Made by a program: the position numbers and the translations under genes. The notes under the pieces were generated by a model. The model was not told where the DNA came from, did no database searches, and was given only the letters and a program-made list of their open reading frames with translations. A stretch of DNA of 64,000 bases, taken from assembly GCA_028283625.1 (NCBI GenBank), contig JAPWKG010000024.1, positions 124,001-188,000 of the forward strand. Direction: 5' to 3'. Below are positions 9,722 through 17,940 of the stretch, piece by piece; the first letter of the stretch is position 1; every line of letters starts with the position of its first letter. Source of the DNA: Acidobacteriaceae bacterium (GTDB lineage: Bacteria > Acidobacteriota > Terriglobia > Terriglobales > Acidobacteriaceae).

Positions 9722-9802
9722 GACTTGACGATGATACAGAAGCCTTGCCGGGCGGCCTCGCTGCTGCTCCCTGTTTTGCACCGAGTATCGGCCCGTGGAG
9801 GC

Positions 9803-9836
9803 AAAAAAGCCGCCCCGTTTCCGGAGCGGCTTTTCT
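9803..9836 (-). terminator. Intrinsic terminator of iscS
   Basis: A hairpin with the arms AAAAGCCGC/GCGGCTTTT plus a further CCG/CGG pairing lies 17 bp past the iscS stop. On the minus strand it is followed by a run of six T. It separates iscR-iscS from the malic enzyme gene. Confidence 0.85.
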
Positions 9837-9852
9837 TTCAGTCGGTTGTAGC

Positions 9853-11124
9853 TTAGTGAGCAGCCCACTCGATCTTGGTCAGATCAATACCTTCTTTCAC
9901 CATCTCGTAGAGCGGCGAAAGCTCGCGCAGTTTCTGCACCACGTCGATCAGCTTGTCTGCAACGTAGTCCACCTCTGCCTTGGTGTTGAAGCGGCCGAGA
10001 CCGAAGCGGATGGAGCTGTGTGCCACGTCGTCGCCCAGTCCGAGCGCCTTGAGGACGTAGGAAGGCTCCAGCGTGGCCGAGGTGCAGGCCGAACCCGACG
10101 ATACCGCAATGTCGTTGATTCCCATCAGCAGGCTCTCGCCTTCGACGTAAACGAAGGACATGTTCAGGTTGCCGGGCAGATGGTGCTCCATGTTGCCGTT
10201 GACCTGCGTGTAGTCCAGGGCTGTTTCCAGCTTGTTCTTCAGGTACTCGCGCAGTTCGAACTCACGCTTGCCTTCGGCTTCCATCTCGTTCATGCAGATC
10301 TCGCAGGCTGCGCCGAGTCCGACGATGCCCGGAACGTTCAGTGTGCCGGAACGCATACCGCGCTCGTGACCGCCGCCGTTGATCTGCTCGGTGAGCTGTA
10401 CGCGCGGGTTACGGCGGCGAACATAGAGCGCACCGACACCCTTCGGGCCGTAGAGCTTGTGACCGGAGAGCGAAAGCAGGTCGATATTGTCAGTCTGCAC
10501 GTTGACGGGAATCTTGCCCACAGCCTGAACAGCGTCTGTGTGGAAGATGATGCCCTTTTCATGGCAGAGCGCGCCGATTTCCTTGACCGGCTGAATCACG
10601 CCGATCTCGTTGGAGGCGTACATGATCGAAACCAGGATGGTCTGGTCGTCGATGGCGCGCTTGAGGTCTTCAATATCGACCAGGCCGTCGGCCTGTACGG
10701 GCAGGTACGTCACGCGGAAGCCCTGCTTTTCGAGCTTCTTGCAGGTATCCAGCACAGCCTTGTGCTCGGTGACCTGGGTGATGATGTGGTTGCCCTTTTC
10801 CTTGTACATCTCCGCCACGCCCTTGATGGCGAGGTTGTCGGACTCGGTGGCGCCTGAGGTGAAGATGATCTCCTTGGCGGTACAGCCGATGAGCTTGGCA
10901 ATCTGCTCGCGCGCCTTGTCCACGGCCTGTTCGGCTTCCCAGCCGAAGGAGTGGTTACGGCTGGCAGCGTTGCCGAAGATGCCGGTCAGGTAAGGCATCA
11001 TGGCTTCGAGAACGCGCGGATCCAGCGGCGTGGTGGCATGGTTGTCCATGTAGATCGGCAGCTTCACGCCTTCCGGAAGCGGCTTGGTGGACTGGGTGAT
11101 GTTCATTCCGATGGATTCGGGCAT
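9853..11124 (-). CDS. iscS: Cysteine desulfurase IscS
   Basis: A PLP enzyme that takes sulfur from cysteine (giving alanine) and passes it as persulfide to Fe-S cluster assembly and tRNA thiolation. The 423-residue product has the group I layout: [14 protein letters not shown] near the start, [28 protein letters not shown], the PLP lysine in [12 protein letters not shown], and the long catalytic loop [20 protein letters not shown] with the persulfide Cys. A second in-frame ATG lies at 11106. It sits 87 bp after iscR on the same strand, the standard order. No iscU, iscA, hscA/B or fdx gene follows; a terminator comes next. Scaffold functions must therefore be encoded elsewhere, for instance by a suf system. 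Confidence 0.96.
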   Translation of the reverse strand: MPESIGMNITQSTKPLPEGVKLPIYMDNHATTPLDPRVLEAMMPYLTGIFGNAASRNHSFGWEAEQAVDKAREQIAKLIGCTAKEIIFTSGATESDNLAIKGVAEMYKEKGNHIITQVTEHKAVLDTCKKLEKQGFRVTYLPVQADGLVDIEDLKRAIDDQTILVSIMYASNEIGVIQPVKEIGALCHEKGIIFHTDAVQAVGKIPVNVQTDNIDLLSLSGHKLYGPKGVGALYVRRRNPRVQLTEQINGGGHERGMRSGTLNVPGIVGLGAACEICMNEMEAEGKREFELREYLKNKLETALDYTQVNGNMEHHLPGNLNMSFVYVEGESLLMGINDIAVSSGSACTSATLEPSYVLKALGLGDDVAHSSIRFGLGRFNTKAEVDYVADKLIDVVQKLRELSPLYEMVKEGIDLTKIEWAAH

Positions 11125-11211
11125 TGGTCTTTGGACTCCTCGAAAACTCTTCTCGTGCAGCAGGCGCGGCGGTGTAGCCGCGAAATCTTTGGGTTGATGC
11201 GCTGGGGCTAA

Positions 11212-11682
11212 CTAGAGCGCGATGGATACCAGACCACCGGCCAGAGCCTGCGCTGGTGTGGCGTCGGCTTCGACCAGATCGGCAATGCGGATACCGCTGA
11301 GCAGGTCTTTGATTGCGTCGTTGACCTTGCGCAGTGGTTCTTTGATGGTGCAATGCCCCGCCAGGTCGCAGGTTCCGTGGATGGTGATGCAGCTGGTAAT
11401 AAACAGAGGACCGTCGATGGCGCGAATGACTTCAAACGCGTTGATCTCGGTCGCCGGCCGGGCAAGAGCATAGCCTCCGTTCGTACCGGCATGAGAAACC
11501 AGAATACCGGCCTTGGCCAGCGTCTGCAGAATCTTGGCCAGCAGTTGTGGAGGAATGTGATAGGCCTCGGCGATCGCCTTTGCAGAAGCCGCAGCAACGC
11601 CGCTTTCGGCAAACTGCGCCTGCTCGGCGAGGTACTTCAGCGCCATCAAGCCATAATCCGCTTTTTTGGTCAGTCGCAGCAT
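11212..11682 (-). CDS. iscR: Rrf2-family Fe-S regulator, IscR-like
   Basis: A 156-residue transcription factor. The N-terminus MLRLTKKADYGLMALKYLAE is the classic Rrf2 winged-helix opening, and IPPQLLAKILQTLAKAGILVS is the recognition region. Three cysteines in CITIHGTCDLAGHC can ligate a [2Fe-2S] cluster, with spacing C-x6-C-x5-C rather than the C-x5-C-x5-C of E. coli IscR. In known systems the holo form represses iscR-iscS and the apo form relieves this. The frame remains open upstream to 12207, but homology begins at the ATG at 11682, so that start was chosen. It is divergent from the DUF3861 gene, with 108 bp between. Confidence 0.93.
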   Translation of the reverse strand: MLRLTKKADYGLMALKYLAEQAQFAESGVAAASAKAIAEAYHIPPQLLAKILQTLAKAGILVSHAGTNGGYALARPATEINAFEVIRAIDGPLFITSCITIHGTCDLAGHCTIKEPLRKVNDAIKDLLSGIRIADLVEADATPAQALAGGLVSIAL

Positions 11683-11790
11683 AAGAGGGATCCGCCGAAA
11701 ATCGGCTGTTTCCAGTGTACGTTCGTGCTCCCGGGGAGGGCAAGAAGCGTTTTTATCGCAACCACAGCCTTTTGGTCGCGTCCCATAGCC

Positions 11791-12120
11791 ATGGGAATGT
11801 ATGGATACCAGGTAACCGTTGAGCGTCACCTGAATACAGGTGGCGAAATGCGTGGTGAGGCAGGCGATCGTCTCTCGTTTCTGGCGGAAAATCATGACGA
11901 TCTTTTCCGCATTCTTGAGCTGATGCGCTCCAAAAACACTTGGGACGAAGACATGGCCGCTCAGCTGGCCATCGGGCTCAAGCTTTTTAGCGAGGTCGTC
12001 ATCAAGCACCGGAACGATCCTCTTTTTGAGCCGTTGATGCTGCCGATCCGTGAATTTATCGGACGCTTGAAGGCCATGCCCGCCGCGGAAGCATCCGCGA
12101 TCGAGCCAGCCCGCTCGTAA
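11791..12120 (+). CDS. DUF3861-family protein
   Basis: A 109-residue soluble protein. It matches the compact DUF3861 family as I remember it: MYGYQVTVERH, a conserved ENHDDLF segment, then AIGLKLFSEVVIKHR and REFIGRLK. It starts at the ATG at 11791 (a second ATG lies 6 bp on). The function of the family is not known. It is divergent from iscR, and the shared 108-bp region could be under IscR control, but no IscR site was recognised. Confidence 0.75.
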   Translation: MGMYGYQVTVERHLNTGGEMRGEAGDRLSFLAENHDDLFRILELMRSKNTWDEDMAAQLAIGLKLFSEVVIKHRNDPLFEPLMLPIREFIGRLKAMPAAEASAIEPARS

Positions 12121-12172
12121 CCGATAGGAGGAGTGCGATAGCATTGGCCTTGGTTCTACTGCTTTTTCCTGC

Positions 12173-12754
12173 TTGAATACTCTGCGCCAATTCGGAGCTG
12201 CGCCCAACCTTCTTACGCTGCTTCGTCTCTTCGTTCTTCCTTATCTCGTGATTGAGATTCTGGATAGCGAGTGGAAGCTGGCGTTCATTCTGCTTTGGAT
12301 TGCGGGCATTACCGATGGGCTGGATGGGCTGCTGGCCAGAAAACTTGGTCAGACGACCACGCTGGGGCAGTACCTGGATCCGATTGCGGACAAGCTGCTG
12401 CTTTCAACGCTTTTTCTGGTGCTGACGCATGTGGAGCTGATTCCCCGCTATGTCACCGTGCTGGTCTTCTCACGCGATCTCGGTATTTTGCTGATCTCCA
12501 TGCTGCTCTACATCACGAATACGTTGCGTGATTTCCGGCCAAGTGGGCTGGGCAAGGTCAATACCGCGGTCCAGATTGTGACGGTGCTGTTGGTGATGAC
12601 CTCACAGGTTTTTCTCACGCATCGCCTGCATACGGTCTGTCACTGGTTGCTGATTGCGGTGGCCTGGCTGGCGCCGATGTCCGCAGCGCAGTATGCATGG
12701 CTGGTGATGCGGCGTGTGCAAAGCCCTGGAACGCAGAACCCCACGGCTGCCTGA
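12173..12754 (+). CDS. CDP-alcohol phosphatidyltransferase (PgsA-like)
   Basis: An integral membrane enzyme of phospholipid synthesis that joins a CDP-diacylglycerol headgroup to an alcohol, most often glycerol 3-phosphate. The 193-residue product carries the complete family signature DG-x2-AR-x8-G-x3-D-x3-D in TDGLDGLLARKLGQTTTLG and QYLDPIADK. Five or so hydrophobic helices follow the usual layout, and APNLLTLLRL near the N-terminus is typical of PgsA. The start used is TTG at 12173. The frame is open back to 12128, where a GGAGGAG lies, so an ATT start at 12143 is an alternative. Headgroup specificity cannot be decided by eye. Confidence 0.85.
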   Translation: MNTLRQFGAAPNLLTLLRLFVLPYLVIEILDSEWKLAFILLWIAGITDGLDGLLARKLGQTTTLGQYLDPIADKLLLSTLFLVLTHVELIPRYVTVLVFSRDLGILLISMLLYITNTLRDFRPSGLGKVNTAVQIVTVLLVMTSQVFLTHRLHTVCHWLLIAVAWLAPMSAAQYAWLVMRRVQSPGTQNPTAA

Positions 12755-12799
12755 GGCTCGCCGCGGGGCATTGCCTGCGTTTCGTTCTTACCGGACCAC

Positions 12800-13684
12800 T
12801 CAGGAAATGACTGCGCTTACGGCTCTCTGTAGGTCGGGGTTGCTGGAGCTGGCCGGTGTGTGCGGAATGGCGAGGATGCCGGTACGCAGGGAGCGGAAGG
12901 CTCTGCTGATGGAAGGTCCAAGCCAGCCCGGGGCTACAAAGCTTTCTCTGTTGGCGATGAGCAGATCCGCACCTGTCCGGTGCATCAGCTCCGGCAATTG
13001 TTTGCGCAGTGAGCCGCGCTCGATGTGTACCTGCAGCCTTTCCACCGGTTCCAGGCATTCGGCCATCTCGTTCATCCAGTGGGTTGCGGTCTCTAACCCG
13101 AGCGGAGCGCCGGAGTCGATGGTGTGGGTGAGCGTGCGTTCGTCGATCTCAGGCAGAACGTGCAGCAGGTGCAGGGTGGCGCCGGTGCGCGCGGCGTAGC
13201 GAGCGGCCTGTCGCAGGTGAGCGGTTCCCTCCTCCGGGGTTCGCATCAGCACCGCCAGATGCCCGGCCGCGAGCGGCATGGGGGAGCCGACCATTGTTCT
13301 GCCGAGCGTCCAGACCGGAATATCGAGACGTTTCAGCATTTGGGCACGCAGCGATTTATGCCATGGGCGCGGAAGCCCTGCCTGGTCGGTAGGCGGCAGC
13401 AGCAGCAGCGCGTTGCTCTGCTTACGGCAGTAGGCCGCGATTCCCTCTGCGGCATCGCCGGAGATCAGCACGCGGTCGCAAGCCGGGTAGTTATTGGCTT
13501 CGGCGAAGAACGAGTTGAGCAACCGTTCGGCATCGCGATACAGGAGCTTCTCCGGATCGTAGACGTGCAGAATCGTCAGGCGGCAGTGCAGCTGGTCCAC
13601 CCAGCGTGCGACGGCGGGAATGGCCGCGTGGCAGGCATCGGAGAAGTTGGTGGCGAAGATGAGGTGGCAGTTCTGGTCAAACAT
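12800..13684 (-). CDS. Tandem universal stress protein (two UspA domains)
   Basis: The 294-residue product contains two UspA-like alpha/beta domains. The first begins with LIFATNFSDACHAAIPAVA and ends about residue 130; the second runs about 140-275, with LHLLHVLPEIDE and GADLLIAN. The ATP-binding loop G-x2-G-x9-G(S/T) is not clear in the first domain; the second has GPSISRAFRS at the expected place, without the full glycine pattern. Tandem Usp proteins are general stress, hypoxia or starvation factors. It lies directly downstream of the bestrophin gene on the same strand (36 bp), so the two may be cotranscribed. Confidence 0.82.
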   Translation of the reverse strand: MFDQNCHLIFATNFSDACHAAIPAVARWVDQLHCRLTILHVYDPEKLLYRDAERLLNSFFAEANNYPACDRVLISGDAAEGIAAYCRKQSNALLLLPPTDQAGLPRPWHKSLRAQMLKRLDIPVWTLGRTMVGSPMPLAAGHLAVLMRTPEEGTAHLRQAARYAARTGATLHLLHVLPEIDERTLTHTIDSGAPLGLETATHWMNEMAECLEPVERLQVHIERGSLRKQLPELMHRTGADLLIANRESFVAPGWLGPSISRAFRSLRTGILAIPHTPASSSNPDLQRAVSAVIS

Positions 13685-13720
13685 GACGGGCTCCTTGCAA
13701 TGAGGAAGAGAGGGGTACGT

Positions 13721-14644
13721 TTAGAAGACGAAGCCTTCGACCGGCTGCACGTCGCCCAGGCTGCGCGAGGGTGCCTGCAACGGCCGTTCATCGAGTCGCA
13801 TCTGTTCCCGAAGGTTGAGCTCGATGGTGCGGGAGAGCGCGGTCATTGGGGTGTCGTGGATTGTGTTCTCGAAGGGGTTGGCGATCTCGCGGCTCATCAG
13901 GTCTGCGGCGATGAAGGTGAACGAGATGAGCGTGGAGGCGATAGGCGTCATCAGGCCAAGGTCATCGACAATGGCCAGAGGAAGCAGCCAGCAGAAAACA
14001 TCCACCAGAATCCGCGGAAGATAGTCGAACTGCCGCGGCAACGGCGTGTTCTTGATGCGTTCGCAGGCACCCTGGATGTTGGCCAGCGTGGTCATGTTCT
14101 CGTCCATGGCCACCCAACGGTAGCTGTCGACCAGATCGAGTTGCTTGGCCCGGCGCAGCAGGTTGCCCATGTGGACCAGCAACGCCGCTGGCACGTTGTT
14201 GTAGCCGCGCAGGTGCGCAGCCTGCTCCTTGCCTAGTACTGTTTCAAGCTCAGGGAACGGAGTCTGCTTGCGCAGGTGGCAGCGCAGGGCATGGGGGAAC
14301 GCAATCATGTGCAGCATCAGGTTGCGCCGCAGCGTTTCCCCCTCTCCATCGTCATCGATCATGGTGAGGAACTGTCTTGCCAGCGCGCGTGAGGTGTTTA
14401 CGAGCGAACCCCAAAGCTGACGCGCTTCCCACCAGCGTCCGTAGGCGGCGTTGGTACGGAACGCCAGGAAGATGGTGAGCGCGGAGGCCAGAGGGGCAAC
14501 GGGCAGGCCGTTGAGCGAGATCTTGTGATAGCCCAGCACCGAATAGATGACGGCAACGGTGCAGTCAAAGATCAGCAGCACGAGCAGACGCTTCCAGGCG
14601 AACGGCCAGATACGCTTCAAGGGGATGCGGTCGGTAACAATCAC
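13721..14644 (-). CDS. Bestrophin-family (UPF0187) ion channel
   Basis: The 307-residue membrane protein has the bestrophin signature FRTNAAYGRWWEARQLWGSL after two N-terminal hydrophobic helices (about 16-40 and 48-64), and a later DDLGLMTPIASTLISFTFIAADLMS segment forming the last helices. Bacterial bestrophins are pentameric channels passing cations or anions. Length fits the family (290-310). It is divergent from the histidine kinase gene at 14717, with 72 bp between, and upstream of the stress protein gene. Confidence 0.9.
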   Translation of the reverse strand: MIVTDRIPLKRIWPFAWKRLLVLLIFDCTVAVIYSVLGYHKISLNGLPVAPLASALTIFLAFRTNAAYGRWWEARQLWGSLVNTSRALARQFLTMIDDDGEGETLRRNLMLHMIAFPHALRCHLRKQTPFPELETVLGKEQAAHLRGYNNVPAALLVHMGNLLRRAKQLDLVDSYRWVAMDENMTTLANIQGACERIKNTPLPRQFDYLPRILVDVFCWLLPLAIVDDLGLMTPIASTLISFTFIAADLMSREIANPFENTIHDTPMTALSRTIELNLREQMRLDERPLQAPSRSLGDVQPVEGFVF

Positions 14645-14716
14645 GGTCGGGTCCTTCCTTCTGCCTGATTAGACTGTGGTCCGTGGCTGCGTGAGAGCTA
14701 TCTTGCGGGTGCTCTT

Positions 14717-16282
14717 GTGAGCCCATCGGGCGAGAGGGGCGGAGACTATCTTTCGGTCATAAGCCGCGCTCGAGTGAGGCAATTGGCGTCTAAGCTCAGG
14801 AGGTACATGCTGCAGTTACCGACAACCCCACCGCGTCGCCGCCACCTGCGTCTGCGTTCGCAACTTCGCTGGCTTGCTGCCAGCCGCCTGCGTGTGCTGG
14901 GACTCGCAGGTGCTTGTGTCAGCGTTCTTGTGTTGCTGGAGTGGCGGCTCGACTTCGACTTCTCACTCGGCATCCTGTATGTGCTGCCGGTTATGATCGC
15001 CAGCACCGTACTGCCGCGTTGGCAGATCATCCTCACCGCCATCTTCTGTGCCTATACCCGTGGGCTGTTTACCGCAGACGAAACGCATCTGGAGCATCTT
15101 CTGCGTTTCTGCATGGCGACGATTGCGTATACCGGCTGCGGGCTGCTCATCTACCAGATCGTCGACTCCCGCCGTACCGTGCTGAGCCACTATGCGCGGA
15201 TTCGCTTTGAGCAGAAGCTGCGTCGCAGCGCTGAAGAGCAGCTGAGGCTGCTGGCGCAGAGCAGTCCCGCGGCGATTCTGACGATCAGCGGTAACGGCGA
15301 AGTGCTGGCTGCCAATGACTCCGCCCAACAGCTTTTTGCAGAAGGAGAAACGCTGCTGGGGCACTCTGTACGTTCGCTGGTGCCTCTGTTTGCCGATGCA
15401 CTCAGCCTGCCGGATGAGATCTCCGGGGTGCGCACGCAGGCCAGCACCTGGGCGCAACGCCGCGATGGCACGCGCTTCCCTGCTACGGCGTGGTTCTCCA
15501 TCTACGGCAGCGGTGAGGCCAAGCGCCTCGCCGCGATTCTTGTCGATGTTTCGACCGAGGTGCGTGAACGAGAGCACGCGCATTTTGAAGATCTCGTGCA
15601 ACAGAATCGCGTGTTGGCTGGGGCGGTCTCCCACGAGATTCGTAACCTGTGCGCATCCATCTCGGTGGTGCAGCGCAACCTTGCCGCCAGCACCTCGCTC
15701 AAGGGCAATGAAGACTTTGACGCTCTCACGCGTTTGATTCAAGGGTTGAGTGATATCTCCACCTTCGACCTACGCAACCAGAGCCGAGCATCGCTGGCGG
15801 CGGTGCAGCTGCATCGCATGGTGGAGCAGCTGCGTGTGGTGATTGATCAGGACTGGAAGGAGATCGACGGCCGGTTTGAATCGCGTATTCCGCTTGATTT
15901 TCCTCTCGTGCAGGCCGAACGCCAGGGCTTGTTGCAGGTGCTGCTCAACCTTGCACAGAACTCGCTGCGCGCTGTGGAAGATGCGGAGGAACGGTTGCTG
16001 GTGATCGAAGCCTCGCATGACTCCAGTTATGCGAGGCTGCGTGTGATGGATACGGGGCCAGGAGTCGCTCACCCGGAGCAATTGTTCCAGGCTTTCCAGA
16101 CTGGAGCGCGAGAGCGAGGAGGCTCCGGGCTGGGGCTGTACGTTTCGCGTGCCATTGCCAAGAGCTTTGGAGCTACGCTGGAGCACACGCCCACGACAAG
16201 CGGCTGCTGTTTTACTCTGACGCTGCGGCTGGCGGTTCTAACAGAGACCGAAGCGTCTGCAACGGAGGTTTCTCTTGGCTGA
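14717..16282 (+). CDS. Membrane-bound PAS sensor histidine kinase
   Basis: The product has 521 residues from the GTG at 14717. An ATG at 14807 preceded closely by AGGAGG would give 491 and is a good alternative. Several TM helices lie at about 57-145 (RVLGLAGACVSVLVLLEW, LGILYVLPVMIAS, FCMATIAYTGCGLLIYQIV). A PAS domain follows at about 170-275 (LAQSSPAAILTISGNGEVLAAN). The H box is AVSHEIRN, followed by an ATPase domain with LLQVLLNLAQNSLRAV (N box), VMDTGPGV (G1) and RGGSGLGLYV (G2). It overlaps the response regulator gene by 8 bp, so the two are a cognate pair. The stimulus is unknown. Confidence 0.9.
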   Translation: MSPSGERGGDYLSVISRARVRQLASKLRRYMLQLPTTPPRRRHLRLRSQLRWLAASRLRVLGLAGACVSVLVLLEWRLDFDFSLGILYVLPVMIASTVLPRWQIILTAIFCAYTRGLFTADETHLEHLLRFCMATIAYTGCGLLIYQIVDSRRTVLSHYARIRFEQKLRRSAEEQLRLLAQSSPAAILTISGNGEVLAANDSAQQLFAEGETLLGHSVRSLVPLFADALSLPDEISGVRTQASTWAQRRDGTRFPATAWFSIYGSGEAKRLAAILVDVSTEVREREHAHFEDLVQQNRVLAGAVSHEIRNLCASISVVQRNLAASTSLKGNEDFDALTRLIQGLSDISTFDLRNQSRASLAAVQLHRMVEQLRVVIDQDWKEIDGRFESRIPLDFPLVQAERQGLLQVLLNLAQNSLRAVEDAEERLLVIEASHDSSYARLRVMDTGPGVAHPEQLFQAFQTGARERGGSGLGLYVSRAIAKSFGATLEHTPTTSGCCFTLTLRLAVLTETEASATEVSLG

Positions 16283-16913
16283 AGTGCGCCCGGTGCGGCT
16301 CTTTCTGCTCGATGATCATGCGCTCTTCCGCGAGGGCTTGCTGCGGTTGCTTGGCAGTGATCCGCGTTATGCGCTGGTAGGCCACAGCGGCACATCTGCA
16401 ACGGCGTTGGAAGAGATTGTGGCTGCAGCTCCCGACGTTCTGATGCTGGACTACGATCTTGGCCAGGAGACGGCGCTGCAGTTCATGGAGCGCCTTCGCG
16501 GGAGCAGCTTTGCAGGACGCGTTCTGCTGGTGACTGCGGGACTTCCGGACGCCGATGCGCTGAAGCTGATCCAGATGGGGCTTTCCGGTATCTTCCACAA
16601 ACAGCAATCGACCGAGGACCTGCAGCGCGCCATTGTGGAGGTCGCGGGCGGACGAGTGTTGATCGATCAGGAGTATCTGCAGGCGATTCTTGCTACTGGG
16701 CAGACTCCGGTGGTGCCTCGCTTTACGGAACGCGAACGCGCAACGATGAGGCTTCTGCTGCAAGGCAAAGCGAATAAAGAGATCGCGGCGGAGTTCGGTA
16801 TCTCCGAAAGTGCGGTGAAGGCAACACTTCAGCAATTGTTTTCAAAGACGGGCGTGCGAACGCGCTCACAGCTGGTTCTTTTGGCTATCGAGCGCTATCG
16901 CAATGAGCTCTGA
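16275..16913 (+). CDS. LuxR/NarL-family response regulator
   Basis: The 212-residue product starts with the TTG at 16275, preceded by GGAGG inside the kinase gene. The overlap of 8 bp suggests coupled translation. The receiver domain has LFLLDDHALFREGL and the phospho-acceptor Asp in VLMLDYDLG. A C-terminal HTH runs from about residue 145 (TERERATMRLLLQGKANKEIAAEFGIS with VKATLQQLF). Partner of the kinase just upstream. The gene's final codons and stop lie in the left arm and loop of a perfect 15-bp inverted repeat that reaches the tRNA promoter. Confidence 0.92.
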   Translation: MAEVRPVRLFLLDDHALFREGLLRLLGSDPRYALVGHSGTSATALEEIVAAAPDVLMLDYDLGQETALQFMERLRGSSFAGRVLLVTAGLPDADALKLIQMGLSGIFHKQQSTEDLQRAIVEVAGGRVLIDQEYLQAILATGQTPVVPRFTERERATMRLLLQGKANKEIAAEFGISESAVKATLQQLFSKTGVRTRSQLVLLAIERYRNEL

Positions 16914-16935
16914 GCAGGGTTCATTGCGATAGCGC
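16892..16935. repeat. Perfect 15-bp inverted repeat spanning the response regulator stop and the tRNA-Val promoter
   Basis: The left arm GCGCTATCGCAATGA (16892-16906) and right arm TCATTGCGATAGCGC (16921-16935) are exact reverse complements with a 14-base loop. No T run follows, so it is not a textbook terminator. The right arm contains the -35 box of the tRNA-Val promoter. Confidence 0.85.
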
Positions 16936-16952
16936 CCCGTATGGGCTATAAT
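16924..16952 (+). promoter_or_regulatory. Sigma-70-type promoter of tRNA-Val
   Basis: TTGCGA at 16924-16929 and TATAAT at 16947-16952 are separated by 17 bp. The predicted start, near 16959, is about 8 bases before the mature tRNA 5' end. The -10 box is a perfect match and the spacing is ideal. Confidence 0.85.
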
Positions 16953-16966
16953 GAAATACGGTTTGC

Positions 16967-17043
16967 AGGCGCGTAGCTCAGTTGGTTAGAGCGCTACCTT
17001 GACACGGTAGAGGTCGTTGGTTCGAATCCAATCGTGCCTACCA
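16967..17043 (+). tRNA. tRNA-Val (anticodon GAC)
   Basis: A full cloverleaf can be drawn. The acceptor arm AGGCGCG pairs with CGTGCCT, followed by discriminator A and an encoded CCA at 17041-17043. The D arm is GCTC..GAGC with loop AGTTGGTTA. The anticodon stem is CTACC/GGTAG with loop TTGACAC and anticodon GAC at 17001-17003. The T arm contains GGTTCGAATCC. It decodes GUC and GUU. A short inverted repeat (TTTGATC at 17044 and GATCAAA at 17062) follows immediately and may mark the 3' trailer. Confidence 0.97.
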
Positions 17044-17088
17044 TTTGATCCAGTTCACTTCGATCAAAATTCAGCGGAAAGACACACT

Positions 17089-17122
17089 CTCGTTCCCCTT
17101 TAGCCTGGGACGAGGGTTTTTT
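17089..17122 (+). terminator. Probable intrinsic terminator of tRNA-Val
   Basis: CTCGT(T)CCC at 17089-17097 pairs with GGGACGAG at 17107-17114, with one bulged T. It is followed by GG and six T at 17117-17122. Confidence 0.6.
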
Positions 17123-17350
17123 ACGTCCTCGCATGTTCTTGACGTTCTGGATGTCTGAGCGCTTCGTGAGAGATAGCTTTTACCGTTAGCAGCATCCATT
17201 GCTGCTTGTCTCTGGTCTTGAGAGAAGCGGCTACCTGTTTTCATCAGGTCAGTAACAGCGGCTTCCTTCACAGCAGCTCAAGGCATGTTTCGATTGCTCT
17301 GCCGATCACGACCGTTGGACCAGTAGAAGGCTCAGCGATACCGCCTCTGT
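17123..17350. other. Intergenic stretch with no recognised gene
   Basis: Between the tRNA terminator and the 3' end of the Lrp-family gene I see no convincing coding frame and no second copy of the tRNA 3' end that would mark an integrated element. A 66-codon minus-strand frame at 17071-17271 overlaps the terminator and has no family likeness. Confidence 0.6.
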
Positions 17351-17857
17351 TTACAGAATTCCGAGCACTTCGCGCAGAGCAAAGCTCGACTCAATGCGTT
17401 GGACGCCAGGTAGACGAGAGAGTTCCTGCTGATGAAGGCGTTCGTACTCTGCCATGTCCGCGACCTTCACCAGCAGCAGGTAGTCGAAGTCTCCTGCCAT
17501 GAGATAGCAGAAGCTGATGGCGGCGAGTCTGCGCGCTTTTTGCTCAAAGCTTTGCATGGCGTTGGCGGTCTGCCGGTCGATGCGTACGCGCACGAAGGCA
17601 AAGAGTCCGATACCCACCTTGTTATCGCTTACGATCGCGCGGTATCCCTTGATGATCTTTCGCCGCTCCATCGCGGCGATGCGTCGTGAGACGGCAGAGG
17701 CGGAAAGACCGACAGCCTTACCCACCGCGGCGTTGGAGGCCCGCCCGTTCTGTTGCAGCACGCGCAGAATCTCGCGATCGATCTCTTCCGTTTCTGCGCT
17801 GGATGAATTGTGCGAATCCTGCTCGCTTTGTGCACGATCTTTGCGGTAAATAGCCAT
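17351..17857 (-). CDS. Lrp/AsnC-family transcriptional regulator
   Basis: The 168-residue product has an AsnC-type HTH (residues about 28-75: EIDREILRVLQQNGRASNAAVG, then LSASAVSRRIAAME) and a RAM ligand-binding domain with the conserved YLMAGDFDYLLLV. The start was set at the ATG at 17857; the frame runs back to 17923 without family likeness. It is divergent from alanine dehydrogenase with 83 bp between. Lrp relatives next to ald usually activate it in response to alanine or leucine, so that is the most likely target. Confidence 0.9.
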   Translation of the reverse strand: MAIYRKDRAQSEQDSHNSSSAETEEIDREILRVLQQNGRASNAAVGKAVGLSASAVSRRIAAMERRKIIKGYRAIVSDNKVGIGLFAFVRVRIDRQTANAMQSFEQKARRLAAISFCYLMAGDFDYLLLVKVADMAEYERLHQQELSRLPGVQRIESSFALREVLGIL

Positions 17858-17940
17858 ACAGGCTAGAAATAGCACGCACCGTGCGTTCGGAAAAGCATAA
17901 TCTCGGCTTGCAGCACCATACATAACCTGGAGACAGAGCG

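Noticed and set aside
9745-10857. 370-codon plus-strand frame
   Set aside because: Antisense to iscS, which has every catalytic motif.
17071-17271. 66-codon minus-strand frame after tRNA-Val
   Set aside because: Overlaps the tRNA terminator, lacks a ribosome-binding site and resembles no family.
16967-17350. Integrated element at tRNA-Val
   Set aside because: No integrase gene and no second copy of the tRNA 3' end seen in the following DNA.
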